Shown: piece after piece, positions 37,149-47,536 of the stretch
Layout: every line of letters starts with the position of its first letter
Numbering within the stretch: the stretch's first letter is position 1
The notes under the pieces: model-generated
Database searches by the model: none
Seen by the model: the letters and a program-made list of their open reading frames with translations, nothing else
What the model was told of the DNA's origin: nothing
NCBI GenBank assembly: GCA_021432605.1
Contig: MU271144.1
Span: 2,414,606-2,478,605, forward strand
DNA: 64,000 nt
Reading direction: 5' to 3'
Source of the DNA: Coniochaeta sp. PMI_546
Taxonomy: Eukaryota > Ascomycota > Sordariomycetes > Coniochaetales > Coniochaetaceae
Translations under genes and position numbers: made by a program

Positions 37149-39071
37149 ATGTCGGTCTCTGACTCGTTTGAATATAAATCCCTTCAGCCAGGCCGCAACA
37201 TAAGGCTCCTACGACCCGAAGAGACGGGTAATGGCTTCATTCTCGAAGAGTTCCAGCTGGACTCATGCCCTCAATTCGACGCCATTTCCTATCGATGGGA
37301 CCAAGAGCGCGAACTCCATGACGTACTCATCAACGGCCGTATCAAGCGGGTATCACAAAACTGCAAGACCGCAATGAGCGATCGGCTCCACGTGGCTTAC
37401 GGATGGGGTTACCGCTTCCTACATTTCTGGGTTGACGCCGTCTGCATTGATCAGTCCAATTTCCAGGAGCGCAATCATCAGGTCTCGCTGATGGCGGACA
37501 TCTACAAGAGGGCCGAACGCACGGTTGTCTGGCTTGGCGATGCTCTTGATAACTCCAATTTCTCTCTCGACATACGTGCCGGCGTCGAAGCTGGCATCTT
37601 CGAGATGAACACAATTCTAGAGGAAGGCCGACGCGATAGCGCCCACCCAATGGGACTAAAGCTCGACCAGCCAGAGAGATATCGAGAGATGTACGAGGTC
37701 ACCAGACGATTGGAAGCATTGCTAGAACGATCATGGTTCACGCGAATCTGGGTGATTCAAGAAGTGGCATTGGCAAAAGAGATCGTCGTGGGTTGTGTCA
37801 ACGCCAGATTCTCGTGGGACGATCTTGTCAAAGCCGTCCGAGCATTGTCTCGGACACAGGGGAACGTGTCGAAATCTGTTTTTGATGCCCCTATTAAAAT
37901 TGTGGATGCACGAAACCAGTACCGCGCAACGGGAAATATTGATCTCGAACGTATATTGAGCCTGTCCCGGACGTTTGACTGCACCGAACTGCGAGACAAG
38001 GTTTACGGTATGCTCGGCTTGAACGACGAGCTGGCAGAGGCGATAGGACTTCCGGACTACGAGAAGCCACTCCCGGAAGTCTGGGCCGATTTGGCACGAG
38101 CTATTCTGAGTAAGCTGTCTGTCAAAGCCTTGTTCTGTATGACTGCCGATATAGATCTTGTAGAGATCAAAAGGGAGCAGACTGAAGATGAAACGAGTCG
38201 GGAGCCGGGTTGGCTTGCGGAAATGGATCGAGTTGACGTTCGGCGGCGACTGAAGCAGCTCCAGAGCATACCACCTTTGCCCTCTTGGGCGCCGAATCTT
38301 CAAAACCCGCAATTACCTTGGCCGATGAACAGCAGAGTCGTTGATGAAGCCTACGGTAGCCCGGTGATTTCCTTTAATGGATTAAATTTGCACCTGAAGG
38401 CCGCCTTCGTAGACAAAATTGACGAAGTGTCCACTTGGAGCACCAGCGGCAGCAATGCAGAGATGCATAGCACTTGGAACCAGTGGCTTGAGGAGGCGGG
38501 TTCCCTTGATCCATATCAAAGGCCACAGCGTCATCCCGAGGAAGCGAACATGCGGTATTTGGACAATGAAGGTCTTCCAATGGAGGTTGTATTCTGGCGG
38601 ACTGTGTTCTGCGACATTGACAACAAAATTACGGACACACCCCAGTTAATGGACTGGCACAGGTGGTTCTGTCTGGAGATGTCAATGAACTTGCTTTTAT
38701 TCGACTCGAGACTTCTGTCAGACCGGGACTCGGAGGTATGGATGAGCCCGGGCGGGTTTCCCATGAACATCGCCACGTTGCGTAACAGCACACGCCACAA
38801 AGCGCTGTTCTCGACGGAGAAAATACTGTTTGGGCTTGGACCGAGGGGGCTTAGGAAAGGTGATGATGTGGCGTTCTTCTTGGGGTACAATGTGCCGTTT
38901 ATTCTACGAGCTGTGGCTGCTGAGGAAAGGGACCATTGCCCGGAGGGCCATTTGGTGAGCCATGATGTGGTGCTATATCAGATAGTAGGACCGGTGTTTA
39001 TCCACGGCTTGATGAATGCGGAAAGGGTGATTTGGAGTGATCTTGAATGGCGGGATGTCATTATCATTTAG
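37149..39071 (+). CDS. HET-domain (heterokaryon incompatibility) protein
   Basis: A single exon of 641 codons from ATG 37149; the frame is open slightly upstream but without an ATG. The N-terminal HET domain is clear: RLLRPEE, FDAISYRWDQ (about 50), FWVDAVCIDQSN (about 100) and ADIYKRAERTVVWLGDA. The C-terminal two thirds includes RIWVIQEVALA and FDCTELRDKVYGMLGL, common to this subgroup of HET proteins. HET domains trigger cell death when genetically different hyphae fuse; many members have no known allorecognition role. Confidence 0.92.
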   Translation: MSVSDSFEYKSLQPGRNIRLLRPEETGNGFILEEFQLDSCPQFDAISYRWDQERELHDVLINGRIKRVSQNCKTAMSDRLHVAYGWGYRFLHFWVDAVCIDQSNFQERNHQVSLMADIYKRAERTVVWLGDALDNSNFSLDIRAGVEAGIFEMNTILEEGRRDSAHPMGLKLDQPERYREMYEVTRRLEALLERSWFTRIWVIQEVALAKEIVVGCVNARFSWDDLVKAVRALSRTQGNVSKSVFDAPIKIVDARNQYRATGNIDLERILSLSRTFDCTELRDKVYGMLGLNDELAEAIGLPDYEKPLPEVWADLARAILSKLSVKALFCMTADIDLVEIKREQTEDETSREPGWLAEMDRVDVRRRLKQLQSIPPLPSWAPNLQNPQLPWPMNSRVVDEAYGSPVISFNGLNLHLKAAFVDKIDEVSTWSTSGSNAEMHSTWNQWLEEAGSLDPYQRPQRHPEEANMRYLDNEGLPMEVVFWRTVFCDIDNKITDTPQLMDWHRWFCLEMSMNLLLFDSRLLSDRDSEVWMSPGGFPMNIATLRNSTRHKALFSTEKILFGLGPRGLRKGDDVAFFLGYNVPFILRAVAAEERDHCPEGHLVSHDVVLYQIVGPVFIHGLMNAERVIWSDLEWRDVIII

Positions 39072-39604
39072 ACCGCTCTAGGGGTCATTCAGAGCGTGGA
39101 AGTATTCGTCATGTAAAGGAGATCTTTGTCCGTTAGAAGGACATCCTTCCCAGCTCAGGGCCTATGACCGACGTAGAATGACGGAATGTCAAACGTGCCA
39201 GTCCGCCTTGGTGTACGAATTGAAAAACTGCGCCTCTCAGATATACTCTTTGATCGCTCTGGAGACGTAGTTACTCGCAAATGAAGGTCTATTTCTAAGC
39301 TTTGATGACCTAGACTCTGGCTCAACCCTTCCGCAACTTGAGTAATAATACGCACAGCAACAGCAAAAGCGAACATGAATTTCATCTTAGGCTAACAGCT
39401 ATTCGTTGGCGAGAGAATACCCGTACTGCTACCCATTCTATGTATCCAAAGAGAGCCACATAAAGAAAAGAGAGATTTGCCTTGCTATAACGTGACACAT
39501 GTATCGACATCGTCGCTCGCCGTTCCAGTAGCGGATACCAGTACTGCTCAGCGACGACTCGCCGCCATAATCTTCTTCGACTATCGTTTTCAGATTGCTC
39601 AAGA
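39072..39604. other. Convergent intergenic region
   Basis: About 0.5 kb between the HET gene and the DUF924-like gene; 3' flanks only, nothing else supported. Confidence 0.5.
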
Positions 39605-40582
39605 TTATTTCTTATCGTCGCCAGTAGCGTAGAATGCGCCGTGAACCTCACTGCGAGTCGGCCCGTGGGAATCTGTGCCGAGAGGTGTCCATCGGCCTGC
39701 ATCCACATCTTCTTTAACCCTCTTCGCTACTTCTCCGGTGGTTTCCCCAAAGTGGTTGACCTCTTTAACCCACTCCTTCTCCCCCTCCGTCGACTGTCTC
39801 CCTTTGATGGCGTTTAGGTAAGGGTATCGGCCAAACCGTTCAATGATTGGCACGTGGATGTCCATGAGCATGCACATCCAAAAAGTCCAGCTCTCCCGGG
39901 TCACATCATCACCCTGCGGTGGACCGTTCCTATAGACGCGTGGAAAACCGACGAGATCCGAGAGAATCTCCTTGCGCTCCGCCCGATACGGGTCTGTCTG
40001 ACCAGACTCGCTCTCCAGAACAGCTCGCGTCTCGTCGGTGTATGTCAGTGCAATGTGCTGGCTCTCCAGAAGCTCAGAATGCACGAATGGCGTGCCGAAC
40101 CAAAAGCGGACACCAATCCAGTAGTCGAGACCCGCGAACTTCTGCCACCTTTCCCACTTGTCAGGCCGCTGTGCGGGAGGCAGCGGGTACCAGACCTGTG
40201 CCAGGCGCTGCGATAGCTGGGAGAAGTAGGCATATGTCCAGCGCTCATCTATACCGCGAAAGAGAAGCCGAGGACAATGGTCCAGGAGAAGCTGCAGACC
40301 AAGACATTGCTCAGGATAGGTGGGGTCAGTCGGTGGCGGCAGATATGTTGACAGATCTGGCATACGGTCTAGACCGATCTTGCTGAGGGCGATCAGGGCC
40401 GGCCAGGCTTTGTCTTTGACCACAGGTCCGAAGTGATCCTCAAGAAATATGTTCCGGCCAAACTCAACGAAATCAATCGATGCGTGTCTATCGTAAGGCA
40501 GACGGGCGTTGACGATCAAGGTAAACAGCGCTGGTGTCAGCAGGTGGCTGAGCTCGCCTTGGTTAACTGGTCCCCCACCCAT
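39605..40582 (-). CDS. DUF924-like protein
   Basis: A single exon of 325 residues from ATG 40582. The region EQCLGLQLLLDHCPRLLFRG, then WYPLPPAQRP and FWFGTPFVHSELLESQH, matches the order of motifs in the DUF924 family, whose consensus is roughly LDQFPRN-FRG then PL-HSE-L--Q. The family forms TPR-like helical folds of unknown biochemical function. The Asp/His of LLLDHCPR and the HSE are the most conserved-looking residues. No signal peptide or TM segment. Confidence 0.7.
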   Translation of the reverse strand: MGGGPVNQGELSHLLTPALFTLIVNARLPYDRHASIDFVEFGRNIFLEDHFGPVVKDKAWPALIALSKIGLDRMPDLSTYLPPPTDPTYPEQCLGLQLLLDHCPRLLFRGIDERWTYAYFSQLSQRLAQVWYPLPPAQRPDKWERWQKFAGLDYWIGVRFWFGTPFVHSELLESQHIALTYTDETRAVLESESGQTDPYRAERKEILSDLVGFPRVYRNGPPQGDDVTRESWTFWMCMLMDIHVPIIERFGRYPYLNAIKGRQSTEGEKEWVKEVNHFGETTGEVAKRVKEDVDAGRWTPLGTDSHGPTRSEVHGAFYATGDDKK

Positions 40583-42640
40583 GACGACTTGCGTGATTTG
40601 GAAGCGTCTCTTGACTAAGAGCTCTGTGGAAGACTTGAGCGAGGTCGCGATACGGTATGGTTATATAATTTTATCAGCTCATTCGACCCTGTGCTGACGC
40701 CTTGGCACTGCTGACGGTTGGGATGTCCACCCTAAAGTTTCCGTGAGGAGAAAACGGGATGCGAGATATACGATACGGCCATGCCAGCCAATTCAGGGTC
40801 TCTCTGCAAGCTTAGACCTAAACGCACCCCGCTTTTTGTCGCTGGGGCAGCGGAGTTGACACCTGGGTGTGCACGCTATACGCGCATACAACAACCACTT
40901 TGTACGACATGACCAATGACCATAATATTCGCCATGTAAGCACCCAGATTCACCTTCCTACTTTGTCATGTGTCTGACACCTCAAACTTCTAGCTCTACC
41001 CTTACCTTCTTGGTACAAAATGTCAGTCCTTATGCCACGGGTATGCTTGCAATCGCTCGAAAGGACAAGCTCTTTTTCCGCATCCGCCAGTTCTAGTAAA
41101 CTCGTCACTGCGAGCTGCCTAATTACCAGCAATTGCGAAAGACCCAGGTAATGAGACCTTGTCTCCCAAAATCTGAACCACCCTCAAAGCAAACGTTGTT
41201 GTTGCAAGGAATTACTGCCATCAGACTCAGAGGTTGTAGGTCTAAAGTCTAGTATAGAAACCCGAGATCAAGGTGTATGGTGAATGCGTGTACACATCAG
41301 CCGTTGATGATGACGCCGTCAAACAAGGCCACGAAACTGTGCAACTGTAGACATGCTCTACGCATTTTTGCTGCTATGGTATAAATCTAGACTCTAAATC
41401 TACCTCTTTATGTTGATTAACACTAATAGCAGGCTGTAAGCCTCTTGGGTGCAAGTTTATACTTATCTCTGACACATCAGCCCAAGTTTATTTGCCTCTT
41501 AGGTTGTGTACTCACCTCTCTGATCATGGCCTCCATGATCCACCTGACCTTCAGACATCCTACGCGCCCCAAAGGTCAAGGCCGTCCCATGGCAGGATAA
41601 CAGGTGGTAATAGCAAGATGTGTAGGCCATCCTTGCAACGTTTCGAAATCAAGTAAGCCGCATGATCACCTGGGACTTTGCCGCACGCCTGCCCTTGAGC
41701 TCTTGCACCATGCTCAAGACAACATCATGGCCATGCTTCAACAGCGACGCTCGAATAAGCTACAAAGAGACTAGGTCTCAAGCCATAATCTAGCCGGGAG
41801 TCCACACGATATCCAAGGCATATAGTGGCCGTGAGAGCTGCACCTACCATTCGTAGGTTTACCAGTGGACCTCCATTTCGCTGTGAGATAGCCGAAATGG
41901 GCCCTTCTCCCCACGAGACTCCTGAGAGGAGTCGGTCTTCGATCAGATCAATGTTGTTGCTTTGATACCTGTTGACGAAGGTTGTGATATCACTTTGCCA
42001 TTCTTTTGCATCATGGGCTTCACAAGGCTCAATCTGCAGTGAGAACTGGCAACAGATTGTGGTGGTAATTATCCTGGAGTAGAACAAAGGGAGTACCATC
42101 CTGGTAGAGATGTAATTAGCTCTTGGTGAAAAATAGCTAATATTGCTTGAAATGTTAGCCCCATGTCTTAAGCGACGTCGGTATCACAATATCTGAGCTT
42201 TGATAAATGTTGTAACATATACAATGACTGGGACTGTGATTACAAACCTTCACTTCACCTGCAAAGTGGGAAACTTCGCGAACGACTATCAACTGTCAGC
42301 ATCAACAGCAATTAGCCTACTACGACCCTGTAAAAAGAGGGAGACCAGATGGCTTTGCGTACCTGTTCTTGCAACAATACTGTAGAGTTGAACTACGTCA
42401 CCAGCGCCTGCATGTGGTGCCAAGTCTGCCAAGTCGGGAAATTAAACCTCTCAAAAGCTTGGTGTCCTTTAATCTAGATACCCCGGTACTAATTGCAACT
42501 ACCAACTTCTTCACCATTGGCACATCCATGTTAAATGGAACGACATGTACGACCGCACGTATTTTCCTTCAACATTTCGCTCCGTCATATCGGCTACCCA
42601 CCGAGGAGAACGAACGCCCAACAAATAACACCATTGCGCG

Positions 42641-42646
42641 CACGTG
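42641..42646. promoter_or_regulatory. CACGTG E-box upstream of GIT1-like transporter (distal)
   Basis: A CACGTG hexamer sits 345-350 bp upstream of the transporter ATG, in GCGCACGTGTTG. CACGTG is the core site of Pho4/NUC-1 bHLH factors. Such hexamers also occur by chance at about one per 4 kb. Confidence 0.35.
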
Positions 42647-42818
42647 TTGCAACCCGAGAAGCGGTATTCCCGGGCCCATGTCACTGGCCATTTCTTGGTC
42701 GGGATCAACCCGAGCCAAGTGTCTACTTTAAAGACTTGCAGCTGCTGCAAGAGGCATAGCGGCGGGGCAACTAGGGTATTTTAGCATCGCTTCAGAAGGC
42801 AGATCTGCGAGAGTTGTA

Positions 42819-42824
42819 CACGTG
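42819..42824. promoter_or_regulatory. CACGTG E-box upstream of GIT1-like transporter (proximal)
   Basis: A second CACGTG hexamer lies about 170 bp upstream of the transporter ATG, in TACACGTGCGC. Two such boxes within 180 bp upstream of a phosphate-type transporter fit Pho4/NUC-1 control, though neither carries the preferred GGG flank. Confidence 0.4.
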
Positions 42825-42990
42825 CGCATCTACCCCCTAAACACAAGAAGTAGACCTAGGGACGCATAGGAGGGTGTCATGAAATCCTCCGCTCCCGCCC
42901 TTCTTTTTTTTTTTCTGTTTCTTTAGGGATTTCCTGCTGCCACAGTCAACTATTGTTCAAGTCCGTTCCTGGGTGAGACTTCGATCTGAC

Positions 42991-44664
42991 ATGTCGACCA
43001 CTAGAGATGTAAGCGCCGTTGATGCGAGCTTCAGTCATGATACGGGAGCAGCTCAGCCAGCCTATGGACTCGCCCCTGAGCCTCCAAACCCGGAGGACTG
43101 CGCAGCACCATCTACCGAGGTATCGAGCAGGCGTCAACGCATCTCCGATCTGGTGACAATCATCGCTGCTGGAGCGGGTCTGGCATCAGACGGGTAGGGA
43201 GAGAGTCCGACTTTTTGCTAGATGCTTGCTGACATGAGGCACAGGTACCAGAACAACCTAATGCAGGTGTGCCCGACCACGATCTACCGGGAGCGGCTAC
43301 TAACCTAACACAGGACCATGCTGAATGTCCTCTTCACTCAAGAGTACCCTAAAGTCTATACCGCCGCTGTAAAGACTCGGGTCTCCAACGCTCTCTTGGT
43401 CGGCGAGATCCTTGGTCAAGTAGTAGTCGGACTAACCTGCGACTACCTTGGACGAAAAACAGCCATTGTCCTCACCACCCTGATGGTCGTCCTCGGCGGC
43501 ATTCTGGCTACGGCTTCGCATGGCGTCACGACACTAGGCATGTTCTGGATGTTGACCATCGCGCGCGGTATTGTCGGCTTCGGTGCTGGAGGCGAGTACC
43601 CTGCAGCATCGACGAGCGCGAGCGAATCCGCGAATGAGCGTACGCTCAAGAATCGTGGTCCAATCTTCATCTTGGTAACGAATCTCCCTTTGAGCTGCGG
43701 AGGCCCATTGGCAGTCATCGTCTTTCTGATTGTCATATCAGCCGCCGGGTCCACGCGCCTGTCGACGGTCTGGCGCGTTTGCTTTGGAATTGGATGTCTT
43801 ATCCCACTCATTGTCTTCTATTTCCGTCTCCGCATGCTAAATTCAAAACTATATCGTCGTGGAGCCATCAAGAAGAGAGTCCCTTACGGCCTTGTCATCA
43901 AGTACTACTGGAAAGACCTTATTGGTACCTGCGGTGCCTGGTTTCTCTATGACTTTGTAAGTTTGAGACCAGTTTGGCCGTCATATGTAACTGTTAACCC
44001 TCTGTAGGTCACATTCCCAAATGGTGTCTTCTCGGGCACCATTATTTCCAGTGTGACCCATGGTTCCAGTCTCGTACAAACAGCCGAATGGCAGCTTTTG
44101 TTGGGCACCATTGCTCTGCCCGGAGTCTTCATCGGTGCCTACCTCTGTAATAAAATCGGCAGACGCAACACCATGATGATCGGATTCAGCGGGTATCTTA
44201 TCTTTGGCCTGATCATTGGGTGTGCCTACGACCAAATCACCAAAATCATCCCCCTCTTCGTCGTCTTCTACGGTCTTATGCAGTCGTCAGGGAATCTCGG
44301 CCCCGGGGATATGCTTGGTCTTATCAGCTCCGAGTCTTACGCCACGGCGGTACGAGGGACATGCTATGGCCTGTCGGCCGCGATCGGTAAGGTCGGCGCC
44401 GCCGTCGGGACGGAAGCTTTTACTCCGATCCAGAACAATCTCGGAAAGCGGTGGACTTTCATTGTCGCTGCCATCTGTGGTGTCGTTGGTGTCTTGGTTA
44501 CCAGGTTCTTTGTGCGTGATCTTCGAGGCGAAGATCTACAGCTCGAAGATGAAACTTTCAGAGCTTATCTTGTGGCTCACGGCTGGGAAGGCGAGATGGG
44601 TGAGGAGGACCTAAAGGGCCTTGCCGTGGAAGGCGTTGTCCCATCAGCAAAACACTCAACGTAG
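42991..44664 (+). CDS. GIT1-like MFS transporter (glycerophosphodiester/phosphate family)
   Basis: Exons 42991-43193, 43245-43268 (24 bp), 43314-43956 and 44008-44664 join in phase to about 508 residues. A hydrophilic N-terminus precedes about twelve hydrophobic segments. DGYQNNLM in the first TM, LTCDYLGRKTAIV in loop 2-3 and GFGAGGEYPAASTSASE match the phosphate:H+/GIT1 branch of the MFS, as does SSGNLGPGDMLGLISSESYATAVRG in the second half. Git1 imports glycerophosphoinositol or glycerophosphocholine and is phosphate-regulated. The mini-exon and the 45 bp intron are the least certain joins. It lies left of a peptide-precursor gene, so export of that product is an alternative. Confidence 0.87.
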
Positions 44665-45371
44665 TCCGCTAAATATCACAAATGAGTATTGTTGATCATG
44701 TCTAGCGCATGCGTGGACGGCGACAGGTCCATGGCCAAGAACTAAGATTTATCCGGGCGCAAAGTTTCACCATGTCCCTTCGGTAGTCCAGTCGATAGCA
44801 ATTTTCATCAGATGACTCCATTGATTTCACACTCGAAAGTGCATACAAGTCATTGACACTACGCTCAGCGCGTCTTCTGCGTGCATCAGTGGCAGTGAGG
44901 GGGAATCTTCTTTGCCTGTCGACCGTGCATCGAAAAAGTACTGAATAGAATAGAGAAACACGCTATTACTTGCCTAGTCTCTAAAGATGAAGGCAGATCC
45001 TCTCAGCGTCGTGTCCCCTTCTCAAATTCTACCGGCTTCACGGTTTGAGATCGAGAGGTTACTTCATAACTTTCAGTCTTGTTCCTTTTCAGAATATAGA
45101 TATAATTATGGGCAACGAAGCACCACTTTAGGCCTAGATAATTTAATTAGCAATACTTAATGCTGTAAGTTTCGGTTTATGAGATATCCATATGGAGAAT
45201 CAAGAGGAGTTCAGCGGCACGATGCTAACAGGCCTCTTAGAGGAAATTCCTTCAGGACCATGCTCAGAGTTTTAATCCTGCAGAAATTTCGGTTATTGGC
45301 GTAATCTTGTTATGTCTGAACTAAGAAGCATAGCGGTTCCTAAGGTCTACTCCGACAACCCTTCCCACAAC
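44665..45371. other. Convergent intergenic region
   Basis: About 0.7 kb between the transporter and the peptide-precursor gene. It looks AT-richer than its surroundings. No gene is supported. Confidence 0.5.
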
Positions 45372-45735
45372 CTAAAAGTCGTCCTCAGCCATCTTCAACA
45401 GATGGGCACCGTAGACTTGAGAGAGTGCCTTTCCTTCAGCGTCGCGCTTAACTTTCTTGAAGTCGTCCTCCTTCATCTTGAGCAAGTGAGCTCCATATAC
45501 TTGCGGAAAAGCTTCCTCGCGCTTGACCTTCTTGAAGTCATCCTCCTTCATCTTCAACAAATGTGCACCGTAGACCTGAGGTAGTGCACTGTTAGGCGCA
45601 GCTGGCGCCAGATTAGCACTTAGCTTAGCTTGAGCAGTAGAAGAACTTGACAAATGACTTACGTGATGCTACAGGAGCAGCAGCACTGAGAGCAGCCACA
45701 GCAATGCACGCCATAAGAGCGTTATGGAAGTACAT
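45372..45735 (-). CDS. Repeat-containing secreted RiPP precursor peptide (dikaritin/UstA-like)
   Basis: Exons 45735-45663 and 45601-45372 join in phase to 100 residues. Residues 1-24 are a signal peptide ending APVAS. Three near-identical repeats follow (32-52, 57-77, 85-100), each with QVYGAHLLKM then KEDDF or AEDDF. The first two end in KKVKR, placing Kex2-type Lys-Arg sites at 51-52 and 76-77; the third stops at EDDF. Signal peptide, repeats with an invariant Tyr, and dibasic sites between repeats are the design of UstA-type precursors of cyclic fungal RiPPs. A UstYa-family gene is the divergent neighbour. The intron has a GTAAGT donor and TGCTAAT branch; other acceptors are possible but would give introns under 50 bp. 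The core is probably within VYGAHLL; the mature product is unknown. Confidence 0.78.
45375..45422 (-). repeat. Precursor repeat unit 3, shortened (residues 85-100)
   Basis: 48 bp unit, preceded by the eight-residue spacer DAEGKAL-type linker. Ser replaces the leading Pro and Ala replaces one Lys. It lacks the terminal KKVKR because the stop codon follows EDDF. Confidence 0.85.
45444..45506 (-). repeat. Precursor repeat unit 2 (residues 57-77)
   Basis: 63 bp unit, separated from unit 1 by the four-residue spacer EEAF. It ends in the second Lys-Arg site. Confidence 0.85.
45519..45581 (-). repeat. Precursor repeat unit 1 (residues 32-52)
   Basis: 63 bp coding PQVYGAHLLKM through KKVKR. At protein level it is identical to unit 2, while the DNA differs at several silent positions. 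Confidence 0.85.
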
Positions 45736-46541
45736 GGTGTTATTTAAAGATTCGTGAACTGATTTTATGCAAGTATCTGGGCTTGTTTTTCAAAGCTCCG
45801 GATGAGTGGGTGGTGAGATGGGAGGATATGAGCTATATACAGCCTTCAATGAGAAGTGCTTATGAAGCTGACACGGCGGATCACCACTTGGTTGTATGGC
45901 GCCTGGGTAGGAATATTGATATCTAAACAGCTGCCTTTTTGGGCATTCGCCGGCCATTTATCATATATGCATGGCCTCCCGTCAGAACCTGGACAAGTAC
46001 TCAAAGTGCGGCATAACTTTCCTGGACCATCCTATCTATGTCGTGTCCGAAATCGTGAACTGACAAGTCCATTGGCAGGATTGCTGGATCTGCCGTACAT
46101 AATGATGACTGACAGGCTGCTAACATTGAGTCATTCGAGATTCAAAGTGAACTTGGCCAGAGTGATGTAACGTGGCGCCGACAACAACCTCATGGGAAAC
46201 ACAAGGACCATGCAGTGAGCTATATACACTATCTTGAAAACAGTGCGGGGTTTCGTAAAGGATTAGATGGCTCGCCTGCCTGTTTCAGCAGCATATTACC
46301 GAGATATCGTGAGTAAATCCGAGGTATGATGAAAGTAACCACCTTCCGTTCATAGGCAAGAGCAGCGATAACATTGAGGATACGGACCAGTCGTAACTAT
46401 GTCAACGGGAGCGATCTTAATTCCATCTGATAAACGATAGGAATGTCAAAACTCTGGGCCTTCTGGTTCTCTCCTATAACCTTTCTCACGACTTTTCCCG
46501 CGACTGCTGCTCATTTGTGACATATCCCATCTCCTTGCATC
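45736..46541. promoter_or_regulatory. Divergent promoter region of the RiPP precursor and UstYa-like genes
   Basis: These 806 bp separate the two divergently transcribed genes of the putative RiPP pair, so co-regulation from here is likely. No defined operator was recognised and there is no convincing open frame. Confidence 0.5.
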
Positions 46542-47536
46542 ATGGCATACCAAAAATTGAATGACTCAGAAGAATCCCTGCTTCAAGCCGAACAGAAACA
46601 GCGAAGATGGCATAGATCAGATTTTAGTCGGGGCAGGGCGTGGGTTATATTGTTGACATTCTCAAATGCCCTTCTTTTCCTTGTCTCTGTGCTCCTCTAC
46701 GTCAGATATCGACATGGCGTTCAGAAGTCCTGGCTGCGTGAAACATCTTATTATTGTAAGACTCAAGGACCATGTAACAGCACAGACTCAAGAGTGTAAA
46801 TATTGACTCGTTGATATCAGCGCCGTTGTGGGGTACAGACCTAGAAAGGCAACTCCAGAAAGAAGACAGACTCTTTGACGGCAGTCTCTTCCAGACCCCA
46901 GCACCATCGAAATTCCGCAATGGTCTTCGCCCGACCAAAGATGTGGACGACGCCTGGCAGCAACTGGAATGGATCCGTACCTTCCCCATCACAGGCGAGG
47001 ACGTTCGCGGGCTAGGCAAAGATCCGGAGCTGACAGTGAGGTTCCCACCCGAGTACGGCTTCGGTGATGACGCCTACGTCGCTCAGATGGATATATTCCA
47101 CCAGCTTCATTGCCTCAACCTCTTGCGTCACATCGCATGGGGCGAGTACAACCGCGACGGAAAGACAGCCAAGAGACCATACAGTGACCTGCATTGGATC
47201 CATGTTGCGCACTGCACTGAGATCCTCCGCGAGAACCTTGTCTGCAGCGCAAATTTGGACGTCATCACCTTCAACTGGAAGGAGACGCAGGACTTACCAT
47301 TTGCTGACTTCAATACGAACAAGAAGTGTACAAATGCTGATATCTTGCTTGAGTGGCAGGAGAAGAACACGGTCGTGGCTGAGAAGGCCAGGAACTTCAC
47401 GAGACCGCCTGGCGCGAAGGAGGTGCCGATTGGAGATGAGTATTTCAGAATCTTTGGCGTTGAGAAGGTGAACCTCCATGCTGGCGAGGTGCATGATCAT
47501 GCTTACCAAGAGGCATCGGTTGGGGGTGCAAGTTAA
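46542..47536 (+). CDS. UstYa-family (DUF3328) protein, putative RiPP-modifying oxidase
   Basis: Exons 46542-46755 and 46821-47536 join in phase to about 309 residues. A short cytosolic N-terminus is followed by one TM segment (about 33-55) and a lumenal domain starting SYYSPLWG. Both family motifs are intact: HQLHC at 165-169 and HVAHC at 199-203, the HxxHC pairs typical of UstYa/UstYb. In ustiloxin, phomopsin and related pathways these proteins are needed for oxidative macrocyclisation at the core Tyr. The neighbouring precursor has one Tyr per repeat, so a cyclising role here is a strong inference. No second UstY copy, tyrosinase or peptidase gene was seen in the window. Confidence 0.92.

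Larger units (their letters stand above)
40583..42990. other. Long gene-poor region upstream of the GIT1-like transporter
   Basis: About 2.4 kb between divergent genes. A 124-codon minus frame (41725-42099) is the largest open stretch, and I do not recognise it. The last 400 bp is the transporter promoter and carries two CACGTG boxes. No RNA gene or element was seen. Confidence 0.45.

Noticed and set aside
41725-42099. 124-codon minus frame in the long gap
   Set aside because: Possible gene remnant, but no domain, no splice partner and no supporting context.
45372-45734. Reading the 45.4 kb repeats as a simple tandem-repeat structural protein or pheromone precursor
   Set aside because: Alpha-factor-like pheromone precursors also have Kex2 repeats, but the repeat has a long acidic-basic spacer and lies next to a UstYa-family gene; the RiPP reading explains both. 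Pheromone remains a weaker alternative.
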